A stretch of DNA of 64,000 nucleotides, from contig CM075344.1 in NCBI GenBank assembly GCA_037693485.1, positions 73,775,501 to 73,839,500 on the forward strand, given 5' to 3'. Of the stretch, positions 11,402-23,057 are shown in pieces; within the stretch, counting starts at the first letter, position 1, and every line of letters starts with the position of its first letter. Made by a program: the position numbers and the translations under genes. The notes under the pieces are model-generated. The model saw only the letters and a list, made by a program, of their open reading frames with translations, made no database searches and had not been told where the DNA came from. This DNA is from Kitagawia praeruptora (Eukaryota > Streptophyta > Magnoliopsida > Apiales > Apiaceae).

Positions 11402-11917
11402 TGATATGGGCTAAAAGTAAGCCCTAAAGACACATTTAATGTGACATTAATTAGACCCGGAATGGTCCAAACGTGGGGCCCACCAGGTGGGCCCAAACCC
11501 TATTTACAATATTAATTTCGTAATTAATATTAGGGATAATAAACAGCTCAGCAATAAGTGTCAGATAAGAACATTATCTCTACAAGGAGTAGCCTCCAAG
11601 GCATACACTCGTACAAGGAAACAGACTCCTACAAGGAAGGGGTCTAGAACTTTCCTCGAGGTTGACTTACCCACCAAGTCACCTAACCCTACCATAACTC
11701 TAAGGCTTCTCAGCCTATATAAAGGGTCAGACCCCTCACCCTAGAACTACGTTTTTGGCTTGATCTTTGATACACATCAAAGTACGTAGGCATCTTGTGA
11801 AGGCAGATCTAGCCACGAGCACGAGAGCAGCCATTAAAGCACGAAGCTCACGAACCCTAGCATTAAATATACACAAACCCTAGCCACAAATCGTAACCTA
11901 GTTTTTATTCCACAACA
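11402..11917 (+). repeat. 5' LTR of the Tat-like gypsy
   Basis: Starts TGATATGGGCTAAAAG and ends TTCCACAACA. A promoter box CTATATAAAGG lies at about 11714-11724. The downstream segment contains TACGTAGGCATCTTG (11783-11797), also present in the non-coding LTR element at 41746. The open frame at 11487-11744 is repeated in the 3' LTR and is not a gene. Confidence 0.95.
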
Positions 11918-11936
11918 TTTGGCGCCGTCTGTGGGA
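11918..11936 (+). other. Primer binding site of the gypsy element
   Basis: TTTGGCGCCGTCTGTGGGA immediately follows the LTR, a TGGCGCC-type site typical of plant gypsy elements. Confidence 0.8.
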
Positions 11937-11950
11937 CGAAAACATCAACC

Positions 11951-14338
11951 ATGGTTAACACACGAAGAACTGCACCTGGCTCTACCGAAGCTTTACCAAT
12001 CAATTCCACCTCACCTCTTACCTATGGGACAGCCACGCAAGAACAAGGGACGGTTCCCCAAAATCAAGTTTCCCAGCCTCTAGGGACGAATCCCCCTGCT
12101 GGGAGTACACTGCCTATGGTTGTCCATCTAGATCAGGGAACCAACTCTCTTCAGATGGTGGTCTCTCCCTTGGTCGATCCTAATCGCCCTCCAGCCGGGG
12201 TACAGATCCACACTACGGATCTCCCCAGGAATACTAACCCCATGTATGGGTTACCCAACTATCCCCCTACTCAACCTGGACCTAGTGGTCATGCCTTACA
12301 GATCCGAGATCGCGAGTATGATCGCGAGTATCTAGACTACTCTGGTCCCTATACTACTGATTCGACATCTGAGGATGACGATGATGATCGTGATGAAGCC
12401 CCAAGGAGGCGACGTGCTAGCAGAGAGCCCCGAAGAAGGCCCCGAAGAATCCATGATGGACCTCCACAAACAACTGAGGAAAGGATCAAGGCTCATGAGG
12501 CTGAGATCCAGAGGCTGAAAGATGACGCCGCTAGGGAGCAAGCAAGGTAGAATCAAAGTCTGAATCGACCTCCTCCAATCAGTGTTCCTATTATAGATCT
12601 GGAGAGGCCGTCTAGAAGACGAAGAAGGGCCGATGCCTCAACTGAAGGAATGACAAGGGCTGAAGCCCCCAGAAACAATCCCAAGGATCTGATGCCGTTA
12701 GATCTTGATGACCAAACACCTCCGTTCACAGAAGAGGTGATGAACGCCCGTATCTCGAAGAAGTTCAAGATGCCGACAATCAAGGCCTATGATGGAACAG
12801 GCGATCCTAAAACATATGTCAGGACATTCACAGCCGCACTACTTCTACAACCTGCTAGTGACGCCCTAAAGTGTAGGGCGTTCCCTCAAACCCTGTCGGG
12901 TATGGCTCAAAGATGGTATAGCAGATTACCTACTAATTCAATTGGCTCTTTTAAGGAGTTGCAAAAGGCTTTCGTTAGCCAATTCATTAGTGGAAGAATT
13001 CATGAAAAGAGTTCTGCGTCCCTCATGTACGTTGTGCAGGGGAAGAACGAGAATCTAAGGGATTATCTCAAGCGATTCACCAAGGAGACATTGAATATTA
13101 CGGATCTGGAAAACAAAGTGGCCATGGTAGCCTTGGAACACGGAACCACTGATCCTTTCTTTAAGAGGTCTTTGGCAAAGCATCCTCCTGAGAACATGGT
13201 TGAGCTCCAACGAAGGGCCGACAAGTATATCAAGGCAGAGGATAGTATGAAAAAGGAAGCTGCTGGAGGCAATGGTAAGAGCTCAAATGATTTTAAGAAA
13301 CGAAAGTAAGAGCAAGAGTATGATGTTAGGGACAAGTATTCCCGGACTAGCAAAGATTCAGAATCACCACCGAAAAAGAGTTTCGGACCAAGGTTTAGCA
13401 ACTATGCAAGACTGAATGCTCCTAGGAGTCAGATCTTGTTAGATATTGAGAAAGACAAAGATTTTCGATGGCCGAAGCCACTTAGGGGTGATCCCGCAAA
13501 GAGAAATAAGGATCAATACTGCAGGTTCCATCGCGATGTGGGACATGATACAGATGATTGTAGGCAGTTGAAGGATGAGATTGAATTCTTGATCCGGAAA
13601 GGAAAGCTGAACAAGTTCACTAAGGGTGATGATCGTGGAACTCAAAGGAGGGACTATGATAGAAAAGACAACGGTAGAAGGGATGATGATCGAGATCGAG
13701 ATCGTAACCCGCAGCCCCGAGGGCCGGTTATTAACATGATATGGGGAGGACCAACTGCTGCTGGGCCTTCCAGAAATTCAAGGAAATCTTATGCCCGAGA
13801 GGTAATGACTGTGGTCGGAGAGGTACCAAAGCGTGCCAAGACAGATGTGTCCATAAGTTTCGATGATTCTGATTTGGAGGGAGTGAAATTTCCCCACGAT
13901 GACCCTTTGGTCATCATACCTGTGATAGGCAATTATGAAGTTAAAAGAGTTCTAGTTGACAACGGGGCGTTAGTGGATATTCTTTTCCATGACGCTTTCA
14001 TCAAGATGGGTTACTCAGACACCCAGTTAACACCATCGGATATGTCCATCTATGGTTTCAATGGAGTGGAATCAAAGGTAGAAGGCGCGATACAACTTCC
14101 CATGACAATGGGACAAGACCCGAAATCAACTACCCAGATGTTGAATTTCATAGTCATCATGGCAAGTTCGACCTACAACGCAATCCTGGGAAGGACGGGA
14201 CTCCTTGCATTTAAGGCTGTAGCCTCTTCCTAACACCTGAAAATCAAATTCCCAACAAGAAACGGGATTGGAGAAGAATGGGGTGACCAAAGAATGGCTA
14301 GAAGCTGTTACATAGCCGCGTTAAGGCCTGACAGAACT
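11951..14338 (+). pseudogene. Gypsy gag-protease reading frame, nonsense-mutated
   Basis: One frame from ATG 11951 with stops at TAG 12548, TAA 13307 and TAA 14231. The N-terminal part is Pro-rich, then acidic and Arg-rich. A gag core follows (about 12720-13260; KKFKMPTIKAYDGTGDP, GMAQRWYSRLPTNS, FVSQFISG), then a CCHC-like knuckle typical of Tat elements (CRFHRDVGHDTDDC, about 13520), then an aspartic protease (about 13860-14230; VDNGALVDILFHDAF, AILGRTGLLAFKA). The gag forms the particle and the protease cuts the polyprotein; both are inferred from family membership. The frame is lost near 14340 in a G-rich run, after which pol reads in another frame. Confidence 0.9.
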
Positions 14339-14339
14339 G

Positions 14340-16666
14340 GGGGGGCAAGTACTCCCAATTGAAGACATGGATGTCCGGGATGATGAGGGGAATAGGGGAA
14401 AACCAGTTGAGGATCTGATCCCCATCCCCTTGATCCCAGAAGAACCAGATAAGGTCACTTATGTCGGAGCTCTATTGACCGAGTCTTTGAAAGGCAAGTT
14501 GACTACCTTTCTTCAAGAAAATAACGACGTCTTCGCTTGGACAGCGGCGGACATACCAGGGATTGATCCCCAGTTGATAACTCACAAGTTGAATGTGGAT
14601 CCTAATAGGAAGACCATAAAACAAAAGAAGAGGAACTTCGCTCCTGAAAGGCAAGAGGCCATCAAGCAAGAAGTTGATAAGCTCCTGGAAGTGGGCTTCA
14701 TCGAAGAAATTCAGTTCCCGGAATGGTTGGTCAACCCGGTGATGGTCAAAAAAGCCAATGGGAAGTGGAGGATGTGTGTCTATTTCACAGACTTGAATGA
14801 CGCATGTCCTAAGGATTGTTTTCCCTTACCAAGGATCGATGCCCTGATTGACGCTATGGCTGGGCACGAGATGTTAAGCTTCATGGATGCCTTCAGTGGC
14901 TATAACCAGATAAAGATGCACAAGGATGACACCAACAAGGAGCCACTTACAAAAGGCTAGTGAACAAAATTTTTGAACACCTCATTGGCATGACCATGGA
15001 GGTCTACGTGGATGACATGTTAGTCAAGAGCCTCGATAAGGCAGATTATATAAAACACCTTCGTGAGGCATTTGAAGTACTGAGGCACCACCAGATAATG
15101 TTAAATCCAACTAAGTGTGCCTTCGGAGTAGGCTCGGGAAAATTCTTAGGCCTGATGGTTTCCAAGAGAGGAATTGAGGCCAATCCCGATAAGATTAAAG
15201 CAATCCTAGACATGGAACCACCACGGACTGTCAAGGACGTCCAGAAATTGACAGGAAGAGTGGCGGCATTGGGAAGATTCATCTCCAAGTCAGGGGAGAA
15301 GTGCTTACCTTTCTTCAAAGCACTTAAGAACGTGAAAAATTTCGAATGGACGGCTGAAAGCCAAGAAGCCTTTGAGGCCCTGAAAAAGTACATGGTCGGA
15401 GCGCCACTGTTGGCCAAGCCAAAACCAAATGAAGTTCTTTATCTATGCTTGGCCGTCTCCAACATTGCACTAGGAGCCGTCCTGGTAAAGGAAGAATTGA
15501 AGGTTCAGAAACCCATATACTATGTAAGCAAGATCCTGCATGGAGCCGAGATAAACTACTCTACTATCGAGAAGTTTGCTTTAGCCTTGATAATGGCCTC
15601 GAGGAAGCTACGACCCTACTTTCAGGCTCACAAGATTGAGGTCCTGACTGATCAGCCTCTAAGAAACATCTTGCATAGTCCTAAAGTGAGCGGAAGATTG
15701 ATCAAATGGGCTATTGAGCTAGGAGAATTCGATATCAAGTATAAGCCTAGGACGGCCATAAAAGCTCAGGCACTCGCTGACTTCATGGTTGAATGTACCA
15801 TTGACAACCAAGAAGTCGGGGGGCATGAAGAGATAGTGGAAGAGAAGAAAGATGAAGGAGACTTGATGTCCAAAGAATACCGGGTGCTCTATTTTGATGG
15901 GGCATCAAAAACAAAAACAAGTGGAGCTGGTCTAGTTCTGCGAAGTCCAGATGGGTTCCTAGTCGAATATGCTCTAAAGCTAGACTTTCCAACGACTAAT
16001 AATGAAGCTGAGTATGAGGCTCTGATAGCCGGTTTGACCTTAGCAAGGAAATTAAGGGTCAAGCACCTCAAAGTTTATGGAGACTCGAGACTTGTAGTTG
16101 CACAAGTGAATGGTGAGTTTGAAGCTCGTGAGGAAACTATGGCAGAATATCTAAGGATAGCCAAGGGTGTTATGACTCAATTCGAGGAATGATACATGGA
16201 ACACATTCCGAGGGAGGAGAACATTAAGGCAGATGCCCTCTCTAAGTTCGCTTCCTCGGAGATAGAGAACTATGTTGGGAGTGTTTACTTTCAGGTCTTG
16301 AAGACCCCTACTATCAATGTGAAGTTGGTGACACCGATCGATGTGCAAAGCTGTGGGATGGATCCTATCAAGGCTCACTTGGAAACGGGATGGCTCCCTG
16401 AAGATGTCATGGAAGCACGTAAACTCTCGGTAAGAGCTCTAAGATACACCCTGATTGAGGGTTTGCTATACAAGAGATCTTTTGTGATCCCGTACTTGAA
16501 GTGCTTGAGGCCCAGGAGGCCAGAGAAACACTCGAAGAAGTGCACGAAGGGATGTGTGGGCAACCCTTTGGGGGGCAGAGCCCTTGCTCATAAAATACGT
16601 CCCCTTGCTCATACCAACGACTATTTAAGGGATGAACCCTCTAACAACATGAATTCAAGGAACTGA
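14340..16666 (+). pseudogene. Gypsy RT, RNase H and archaeal-type RNase H, broken
   Basis: The frame at 14340-14943 carries the RT N-terminus (EVGFIEEIQFPEWL, NACPKD-type DACPKDCFPLPRID, FSGYNQIKMHKDD). At about 14940 some 20 codons are missing, including the segment where Tat RTs have a MPFGLKNA motif, and the frame changes. RT then resumes with intact YVDDMLVKS (about 15005-15032). RNase H follows (about 15420-15790; STIEKFALALIMASRK, ADFMVE), then the second RNase H (15870-16250; LYFDGASKTKTSGAGL, NNEAEYEALIAGL, IPREENIKADALSKFAS) with a TGA at 16190. The end (16400-16600) holds the start of the integrase region (GLLYKRSF, GGRALAHKI), then loses similarity. Confidence 0.9.
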
Positions 16667-17037
16667 AACCTACTAAATTGGAGTCCAAAAAATGGATTCA
16701 AACCCTAAAGGGATGTATCCCCAATTTAGAGGGGTGACTTTGCTTACAATCGCAAACACCCTAACATGATTACGAATCTCTATAATGGTGTTACCATCAC
16801 CAACAGGACAAAACCCAAGTTATGGGCTCCTACCCCTATGAGGGCTGAGGGCATGAATTACCATATGTTTAAATACTCATCATAAAAAATTCACTTGCAG
16901 GGATGATTATCCTCAACCTCGAAGGTCCGAAATAATAAATCTTAGCTCATGAAGCACGTTTGATACATCAATAGGCATGACATCCCTTAAGGCCTAGGGT
17001 GGCCTCTATCAATGATTCGACAGATATTTTTAAGAAG
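16667..17037 (+). other. Unassigned segment inside the gypsy pol region
   Basis: No coding similarity seen. It separates the broken integrase N-terminus from the second gag remnant and may have come in with it. Confidence 0.5.
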
Positions 17038-17524
17038 ATTGATGAAATTAGCTCGTGAAGCTCATATTCAATCATTGAAACAAGATCTGGAAAGATTATA
17101 GACTCGAAAGTCCCAAAGAGAAAGAATCCCCTCTGTTATTAACTCGAATTATACTCCCGGAAGGACGAGGGTTGATACCCAAAAATTGAACCTAATGGCT
17201 TGGTGCGTTTAAGAGATCGTGATGATCCAACGAAAGTTTACAAAGAAATTCAAGATACCCCATGATCACGATCGATGATAGGGTGGTGATCAACTAAATC
17301 ATATACGGATTTTCCAACACATCCTTGTTACAAGCAGTCACGGATGCTAACAAATGTAGCCACGTAAGGCGTTTCCCCAAATTTTGGGGGGCATGACACA
17401 ATGCTGGTATAATCGCTTACCTCCAAACTCTGCCGGGTCTCTCAAAGACTTGAGTAAGGTGTTAATCACCCAATTTGTCAATACAAGTGGTCAGGTAACC
17501 ACCAGAGATGTTGACATCCATTAA
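17038..17524 (+). pseudogene. Second, diverged gag remnant inserted within pol
   Basis: Translated in sense, it follows the gag core of the same lineage in order. It has a REAHIQSLKQDLERL coiled part, then KKFKIP (about 17248; cf. KKFKMP), a degenerate stretch with two stops, SLLQAVTDANKC (cf. LLLQPASDALKC), RKAFPQILGGM (cf. CRAFPQTLSGM) and WYNRLPPNSAGSLKDL (about 17405; cf. WYSRLPTNSIGSFKEL), ending in a TAA at 17522. It has one frameshift near 17360 and several stops. It is not a duplicate of this element's own gag but a diverged relative, lying between RNase H and integrase. Confidence 0.78.
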
Positions 17525-17529
17525 CTCAC

Positions 17530-17855
17530 TAATCCTATTTGCCATTTGGGGAATGGATATACTTGGGCCATTTCCAATAGCCAGTGCGCAAAAAAAATTC
17601 TTGATAGCAGCAATCGACTGCTTCACCAAGTGGATTGAGGCTAAACCTTCAACCAAGATAACCACCAAACAAGTAATGCACTTCTGGAAAAGTGTAATAT
17701 GCAGATGTGAAATTCCACGAATCCTGGTTACGGACAATGGAACTCAGTTTAACAATGATGAGTTCAAGAAGTATTGTGAAGAGAATGATATCCAATCGTG
17801 TTTCACTTCTGTTACCCATCCTCAAGCAGATGGGCAAGCTGAGGTTGCAAATTGA
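17530..17855 (+). pseudogene. Gypsy integrase core fragment
   Basis: Contains the catalytic-core landmarks WGMDILGPFP (first Asp), VTDNGTQFNNDEFKKYC (second Asp) and HPQADGQAEVAN (Glu), with AIDCFTKWIEAKP between them. The upstream zinc-binding HHCC part is missing or replaced by the foreign gag segment, and the frame ends at 17853-17855 just after the catalytic Glu, so the C-terminal integrase domain is lost. Confidence 0.88.
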
Positions 17856-19560
17856 ATTATCCGAAATGGACTAAAGGGTTGAAACCCCATGAACCTAAGA
17901 CATTCAGTCCAAACCCCATCATTCGATATGCTCAATGTAAGGCTTGAAGACGAAATAAGATCCCAAGTCTCGAAAAAGACCAGTATAATTTCTATGAAAT
18001 CTTAGTGCATTATCATGGATGTTGGGAAGCATGATCAGCCATTTTAATCCCAGAAGTTCTTCAAGTCTTCAAGAAATCATCAAGGGATGAAGATCGAGCC
18101 CAGAAAATCTTTAAAAAATGAAGATTGGGCCCAGAAAACTCTAAGCTCAAAGCGAGGCAATGAATTTAGGCCAGGTTAGGCCTAGTTCAATCAAGGCCCA
18201 TGCTGGCTAGGCCCAAACCCCAAACGGGTCATGTCCAACAGAATAAACTCCCGAAAGGAGCACTCAAAATTTTAAAGTCGAATTAGTGCTAATTCCAAGT
18301 CGCAGAGGTAAAGTCGAAATTATACCACAAAAGAGGTTTGAATGCTTCGATCTCACGGCGAAATGAGATCGTGAAAGGCCTTGGAATGAGGTCGAAAAAT
18401 AAAGGTTTGAGCTCGCAAGTTTGAGCTCGAAAATACATGCAGAGGTAAGGTAAAACACGACGATCTACATCCCTGTGCGGACGAAACCTTGAGGTCATTA
18501 ATAACCTACGGATGAGGTCGAAAAACAGTTGAAATGTGAGGCCCACGTCGAACAAAAGGCCGGAAATTAATTAGGTTTAGTCTTAAAGGCTAAACACCAT
18601 GACGCAATCAAGGCCTAACATGGTCCAATCAAATTTCTGTAGAAATCCCAAAAGGCTGAAATGATTAAAAGTGGCCTAAAGGCTCTACAAAGCCCAAGTC
18701 AAGTAAATGACTCAGGAATGAAGGAACAAGTGATAGTAGGCTTAATAAATTATGTAGGCCCATCTTGGATCAAGCCCAAACTAAAGGCCTGATAAGGTCC
18801 AGACAAAAATGAATGGCGAAAGTTGATAACAAAGGCACGAAAGCCTAACAAACTTTTAGTTGGACTTGAGTAACAAGGCCTGTTAAGGCCCAAGTCAAAA
18901 TCAATTAGGACTTCAAGATGAAGAGCCCAAATATGCGATTGGGTTCACGAGGAAAGGCCCCAAACTCTGATGAGCCTAAGGCCCGAAACAGAGGAAAGGC
19001 CCAAAGGTCCCAAACGAAGTTGTCTGAGGTCGAGACCAACGACCTCGTTTTGAAACATGTTTTCGAACTCGTTCAAACGACCAAGAAGTTGATTAAAGCC
19101 CTGGGTTGAGGTCGTAAACGGCCTGAGATATGAGGTCGTGGTTATATTGATTTGAGGTCGAAGCATCGAGCTCGTAGTTGAACTACGAATAGGGCTTGTA
19201 ACGTGCGACCTGGGCATAGAAAAAGCTTATGCTGAGCTCGTTGCATCCTAGTCGAAAATGAACTAGAGAGAATAGAAATTTCTCGCGACCTCACTCCCAA
19301 TTTGAGGTCGTTTCAACACCTTCTGAGCTCGTCCATTCGAGGTCGGAAAAACACTGAAAATCCTGAAAAGAAACCACGACTTGGCCCCCGTTTGAGTTCG
19401 TTTTTGAGCTCGAAAATGAACTAATCTCTGCTCGAAATTTCCAGGTCGAAAATGACTTAGAAAGTAAGAAAAATGGTTGCGACCTTGAGGCAGTTTGAGC
19501 TCGAATTTGAGCTCGGGTTTGCAAAATTTCGAGCCGAAACGATAATTTCTGAATAGTACT
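17856..19560 (+). repeat. Long non-coding 3' region with dispersed short motifs
   Basis: No reading frame of note. The first part (about 18130-18970) repeats AAGGCCCAA and AGGCCTAA phrases. The second part (about 18340-19560) is strewn with roughly twenty GAGGTCG, GAGCTCG or GAACTCG heptamers in both orientations, often followed by AAAA. Long 3' untranslated regions are usual in Tat/Retand elements; the motif crowding is specific to what is seen here. Confidence 0.75.
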
Positions 19561-19880
19561 AGTCTTCAGCTCGACCCCAGCCAGGGGCTCTGCCCCTTGG
19601 ACCCCGCCAGGGGTTGCCGCCCCTTGGACCCCGCCCGGGGGCTGCCGCCCCCGGACCCCCGCTAGCGCCGATTAGCACCGTTTAGTGCCGTTTAAGCACA
19701 TATTAGTGCCGATTAGCACCGTTTAGCGCCGATTAGCACCGTTTATCGCCGATTAGTGCCGTTAATGCCGTTTTACGCCATTCAACGTTGTTTAAACACT
19801 GTTTAAGCATTGTTCAAGGCTGATTAGCGCTGCCTGGTGCCATTTAACACCGCTTAGTGTCATTCAACATCGTCGTAAAT
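19561..19880 (+). repeat. Short-period tandem repeats in the gypsy 3' region
   Basis: First, three CC(C)CGCC-GGGG-type units with GCCCCTTGGACCCC (19570-19665). Then a degenerate array of about 10-24 bp built on GCCGATTAGCACCGTTTAG (19665-19870). Confidence 0.85.
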
Positions 19881-20010
19881 GCGTCGGTCGCTCCACGCTT
19901 TACATTAAAATGATAAGTTGAAAATACTCATGTAAGAGCAATAAACCCTGACCCAAGTCTCATGTAAGGCCGTTATAACTTCAAGAAAAACCTGATCAGT
20001 TTTCCTAGAA

Positions 20011-20023
20011 GTTGGGGGGCAAA
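20011..20023 (+). other. Polypurine tract of the gypsy element
   Basis: GTTGGGGGGCAAA directly precedes the 3' LTR. Confidence 0.9.
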
Positions 20024-20539
20024 TGATATGGGCTAAAAGTAAGCCCTAAAGACACATTTAATGTGGCATTAATTAGACCCGGAATGGTCCAAACGTGGGG
20101 CCCACCAGGTGGGCCCAAACCCTATTTACAATATTAATTTCGTAATTAATATTAGGGATAATAAACAGCTCAGCAATAAGTGTCAGATAAGAACATTATC
20201 TCTACAAGGAGTAGCCTCCAAGGCATACACTCATACAAGGAAACAGACTCCTACAAGGAAGGGGTCTAGAACTTTCCTCGAGGTTGACTTACCCACCAAG
20301 TCACCTAACCCTACCATAACTCTAAGGCTTCTCAGCCTATATAAAGGGTCAGACCCCTCACCCTAGAACTACGTTTTTGGCTTGATCTTTGATACACATC
20401 AAAGTACGTAGGCATCTTGTGAAGGCAGATCTAGCCACGAGCACGAGAGCAGCCATTAAAGCACGAAGCTCACGAACCCTAGCATTAAATATACACAAAC
20501 CCTAGCCGCAAATCGTAACCTAGTTTTTATTCCACAACA
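20024..20539 (+). repeat. 3' LTR of the Tat-like gypsy
   Basis: 516 bp, nearly identical to the 5' LTR, followed by the TSD ATTCC. Confidence 0.95.
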
Positions 20540-21447
20540 ATTCCTTTTTTAAAAACACTATGAGTAATTTTGTTTAATCAAATAATGTAATTATATATAA
20601 TTACTATTAACTAATCAATTACCATTTTCAGCAACGTTACCTTTTCTATTTTCTCTAACTAAAATATCTCTTTTTCCAATTATATCATGCACGATTACCT
20701 TTTTCAGCCAAAACATATTATAGTACCTTTTTATTTTTTTCTCAAACCTCTCTTTTTTCAATTATAACTCGGGCGTTTCTATTTAATAAAAATAAAATAA
20801 TAAAATAATAATACTTATTATTAACCGATTACCTTTTCAGCTAAAATGTATCATCTTTTCTATTTTTACAAATTAAATCCTTTTTTTTCTAAAAATATCA
20901 TGGACAACATTAATATCTCATTTTCTAAAAACACTATAAGCAATTTTATTTAGTAAAATAACATAATTAAATTATAATTACTATAAACTATTCAATTACC
21001 TTTTTTCACATAAATCATGTCACTTTTTAAATTTTCATGTTACCTTTCTATTTTCTCTAACTAAAATATCTATTTTTTCAATTATATCACAAGTGTTTCT
21101 ATTTAATACAATAAACTAATAATATTATAATATTAATAATTAACCGATTACCTTTTTCAGCTAAAACATATATTTTTTTTATATTTTCTAACTAAAATCC
21201 CTCTTTTAATGGAAATAAAATAATAATGTTATAATTACTAACAATTAACCAATTACCTTTTTCCATTAAAACCTATCATCTTTTCTATATTTTTTAACTA
21301 GAATCCCTCATTTTCTATAAATATCACGGATAACATATATATCTTTATTATCAAATCATCTCATAAAAAAAATTTAAGCCTCCAAAATTCATATTTTAAA
21401 ATAAATAATTTAAATTAATAAAAAACTCATATAATATTAAAAAAAAT

Positions 21448-21462
21448 CCGTGCATAGCACGG
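21448..21462 (+). other. Helitron 3' terminal hairpin
   Basis: A six-base-pair GC-rich stem with loop ATA, sitting just before the CTAG terminus, the typical Helitron stop signal. Confidence 0.9.
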
Positions 21463-21662
21463 GTTTTAAGCTAGTATATTATAAATTTTAAATATTATAT
21501 ATAAATATATATCAGTTATTACATTTTCGGATACGAATATGTCGGATTCGGATACGGATAATATCCTAATTTTTTGGATACAGATAATATCCTAATTTTT
21601 CGGATACGGATTCGGATATTTCGGACGAATATCCGGATTTTTTTGACAACCCTAGTTAGGTC

Positions 21663-23057
21663 TATATATATTTTTTTTTGAAAAATTATACTCTATAAAA
21701 TTACTATGCAGGAAGGAATTCCGTTTGGCTGTGTGGGTTTCTTTGTTTTTCCCACTTAATAAACGTGTTTCTTTACGATTCTTGACGTACAATTATTCAC
21801 ACATGGAATCCGACATTCTGTCATTTTGTTATACTACTGTAATAAGTCGTGCGAGGTACGGGTCATTTTCTAGAAATTGATGTAAATTTGTTTATATTTA
21901 CGATTTAAAGAATATATATTGACATGATTGTATAATTTCCGTTAAAACATGTTTGTTATAATGTCCCAATTTTGTTTTACGGAAAATTTGATTTAATTAT
22001 TCAAATAAGCACTCAAAATAAAATATTCTGTGGCATATAAATGTGTTGGATATAGTATAACACATTTACATCAATTTGTACAAATTTATATCATAAATAG
22101 AAAACATCTAATAATTTGTTATTATAATAAATTTGGGTAAGAGAACATAAAATTTAAATAATAAGAGAGGGTTTTCTGTTTAATTCTCCTTAGTGTTTTT
22201 CATCACTACAAATCAATTTTTGGAATGATATTTTTTAATATTTTATCCTCATTTTTTTGTCATTCTTTCATAAAGAATCTAGTCAATACATAAGAGGGAG
22301 AAATAAAGTTCTTTTGATGTCTTTCGCTTTCAAGGTATATTTAAGAATACAATCATAAAATAAATGAGTCGTGCACGAATGACATATTTATTCATATTCC
22401 AGTTATAATTTTGACAACTCAAGAAACATTTACCCACGTAATGTTTTACAATAAAGATGTTGCCCAATCAGTATATAAAAAACTAATTGCATAATTTTAA
22501 ATTTTATCTTTTCAGACAAATAATCTTAACTACCTCATACTATATAATGTGATTGATCGATCATAATATTTGTGTATGTGCATGCTATGCAATATACTAT
22601 TTTCTAAGATATTTGTTAACTTGACTGTATTTTTAATCCTTTTTACAAATTATTTTAAATTTTTTATATTTTTTCCAACCAAAATTTCTCTATATGTATT
22701 ATACGACTTTTAATCGATGTACATATGATATGAACTGATTCTTATATTTTGTATTATTATATGTTATATGATCTTTTTTTCAAGGAAGTTTATCTTTCTC
22801 AACTTATCTATAAGATTAATTTTTTTTTTTTTAACTTTTGTACTATCTGACATTTGTAAGGATCTCATCTTTTAATTATATATTGTTATGTAAAAATATA
22901 AAATATATTATAGTTAATATTATATGTAAGAAATGTTTAATTAATTGAAAATAAACCAATTTACATTGCGTGATATTATTATCAAAATTTTAAATTACGT
23001 GTATATATAATCACGTACCATGTTTTGTAAACTAAAATACAATATTTTAAAAGTAAT
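21663..23057. other. AT-rich intergenic sequence
   Basis: No gene, RNA or clear element end found. A GTCGTGCGAGGTACGGGTC phrase at about 21847 recalls degenerate Helitron termini but lacks a proper CTAG end. Confidence 0.5.

Larger units (their letters stand above)
11402..20539 (+). mobile_element. Ty3/gypsy retrotransposon, Tat/Retand-like, young insertion
   Basis: 9138 bp with 516-bp LTRs and TSD ATTCC (11397-11401, 20540-20544). The two LTRs are the same length and differ at about three positions by eye (for example GTGACATT/GTGGCATT), well under 1%. The order is gag, protease, RT, RNase H, a second archaeal-type RNase H, integrase and a long non-coding 3' region. The second RNase H is the hallmark of the Tat lineage. 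Coding parts are broken, so this copy was probably moved in trans. Confidence 0.93.
11074..21474 (+). mobile_element. Helitron interrupted by a gypsy element
   Basis: The 5' end TCTATACTATTATATAAAAG follows A at 11073. The 3' end has the hairpin CCGTGC-ATA-GCACGG (21448-21462), eight bases and CTAG, followed by T at 21475. Without the gypsy guest it is about 1258 bp and non-coding. Its body repeats a pyrimidine-rich phrase such as ATTACCTTTTTCAGCTAAAA many times (11150-11400 and 20540-21300). No RepHel gene is present, so it depended on a helper. Confidence 0.88.
10512..21654. mobile_element. Non-autonomous hAT-type element holding a Helitron
   Basis: The 8-bp TSD GTTAGGTC is at 10504-10511 and 21655-21662. 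Terminal inverted repeats are TATGGCTGTCAAA and, read inward from the right end, TAGGGTTGTCAAA. Both ends carry many copies of CGGATACGGATA and CGGATATTTCGG. Without its guests the element is only about 742 bp and has no transposase. An 8-bp TSD with these ends fits the hAT superfamily. The left half also holds a long AATATATTA low-complexity stretch (10650-10980). Confidence 0.85.

Noticed and set aside
11487..11744. 85-codon open frame, repeated at 20109-20366
   Set aside because: Lies wholly in both LTRs and begins at GTG; no protein family.
21840..21880. Possible Helitron end (GTCGTGCGAGGTACGGGTC)
   Set aside because: The hairpin is imperfect and no CTAG/CTRR terminus or matching 5' end was found.
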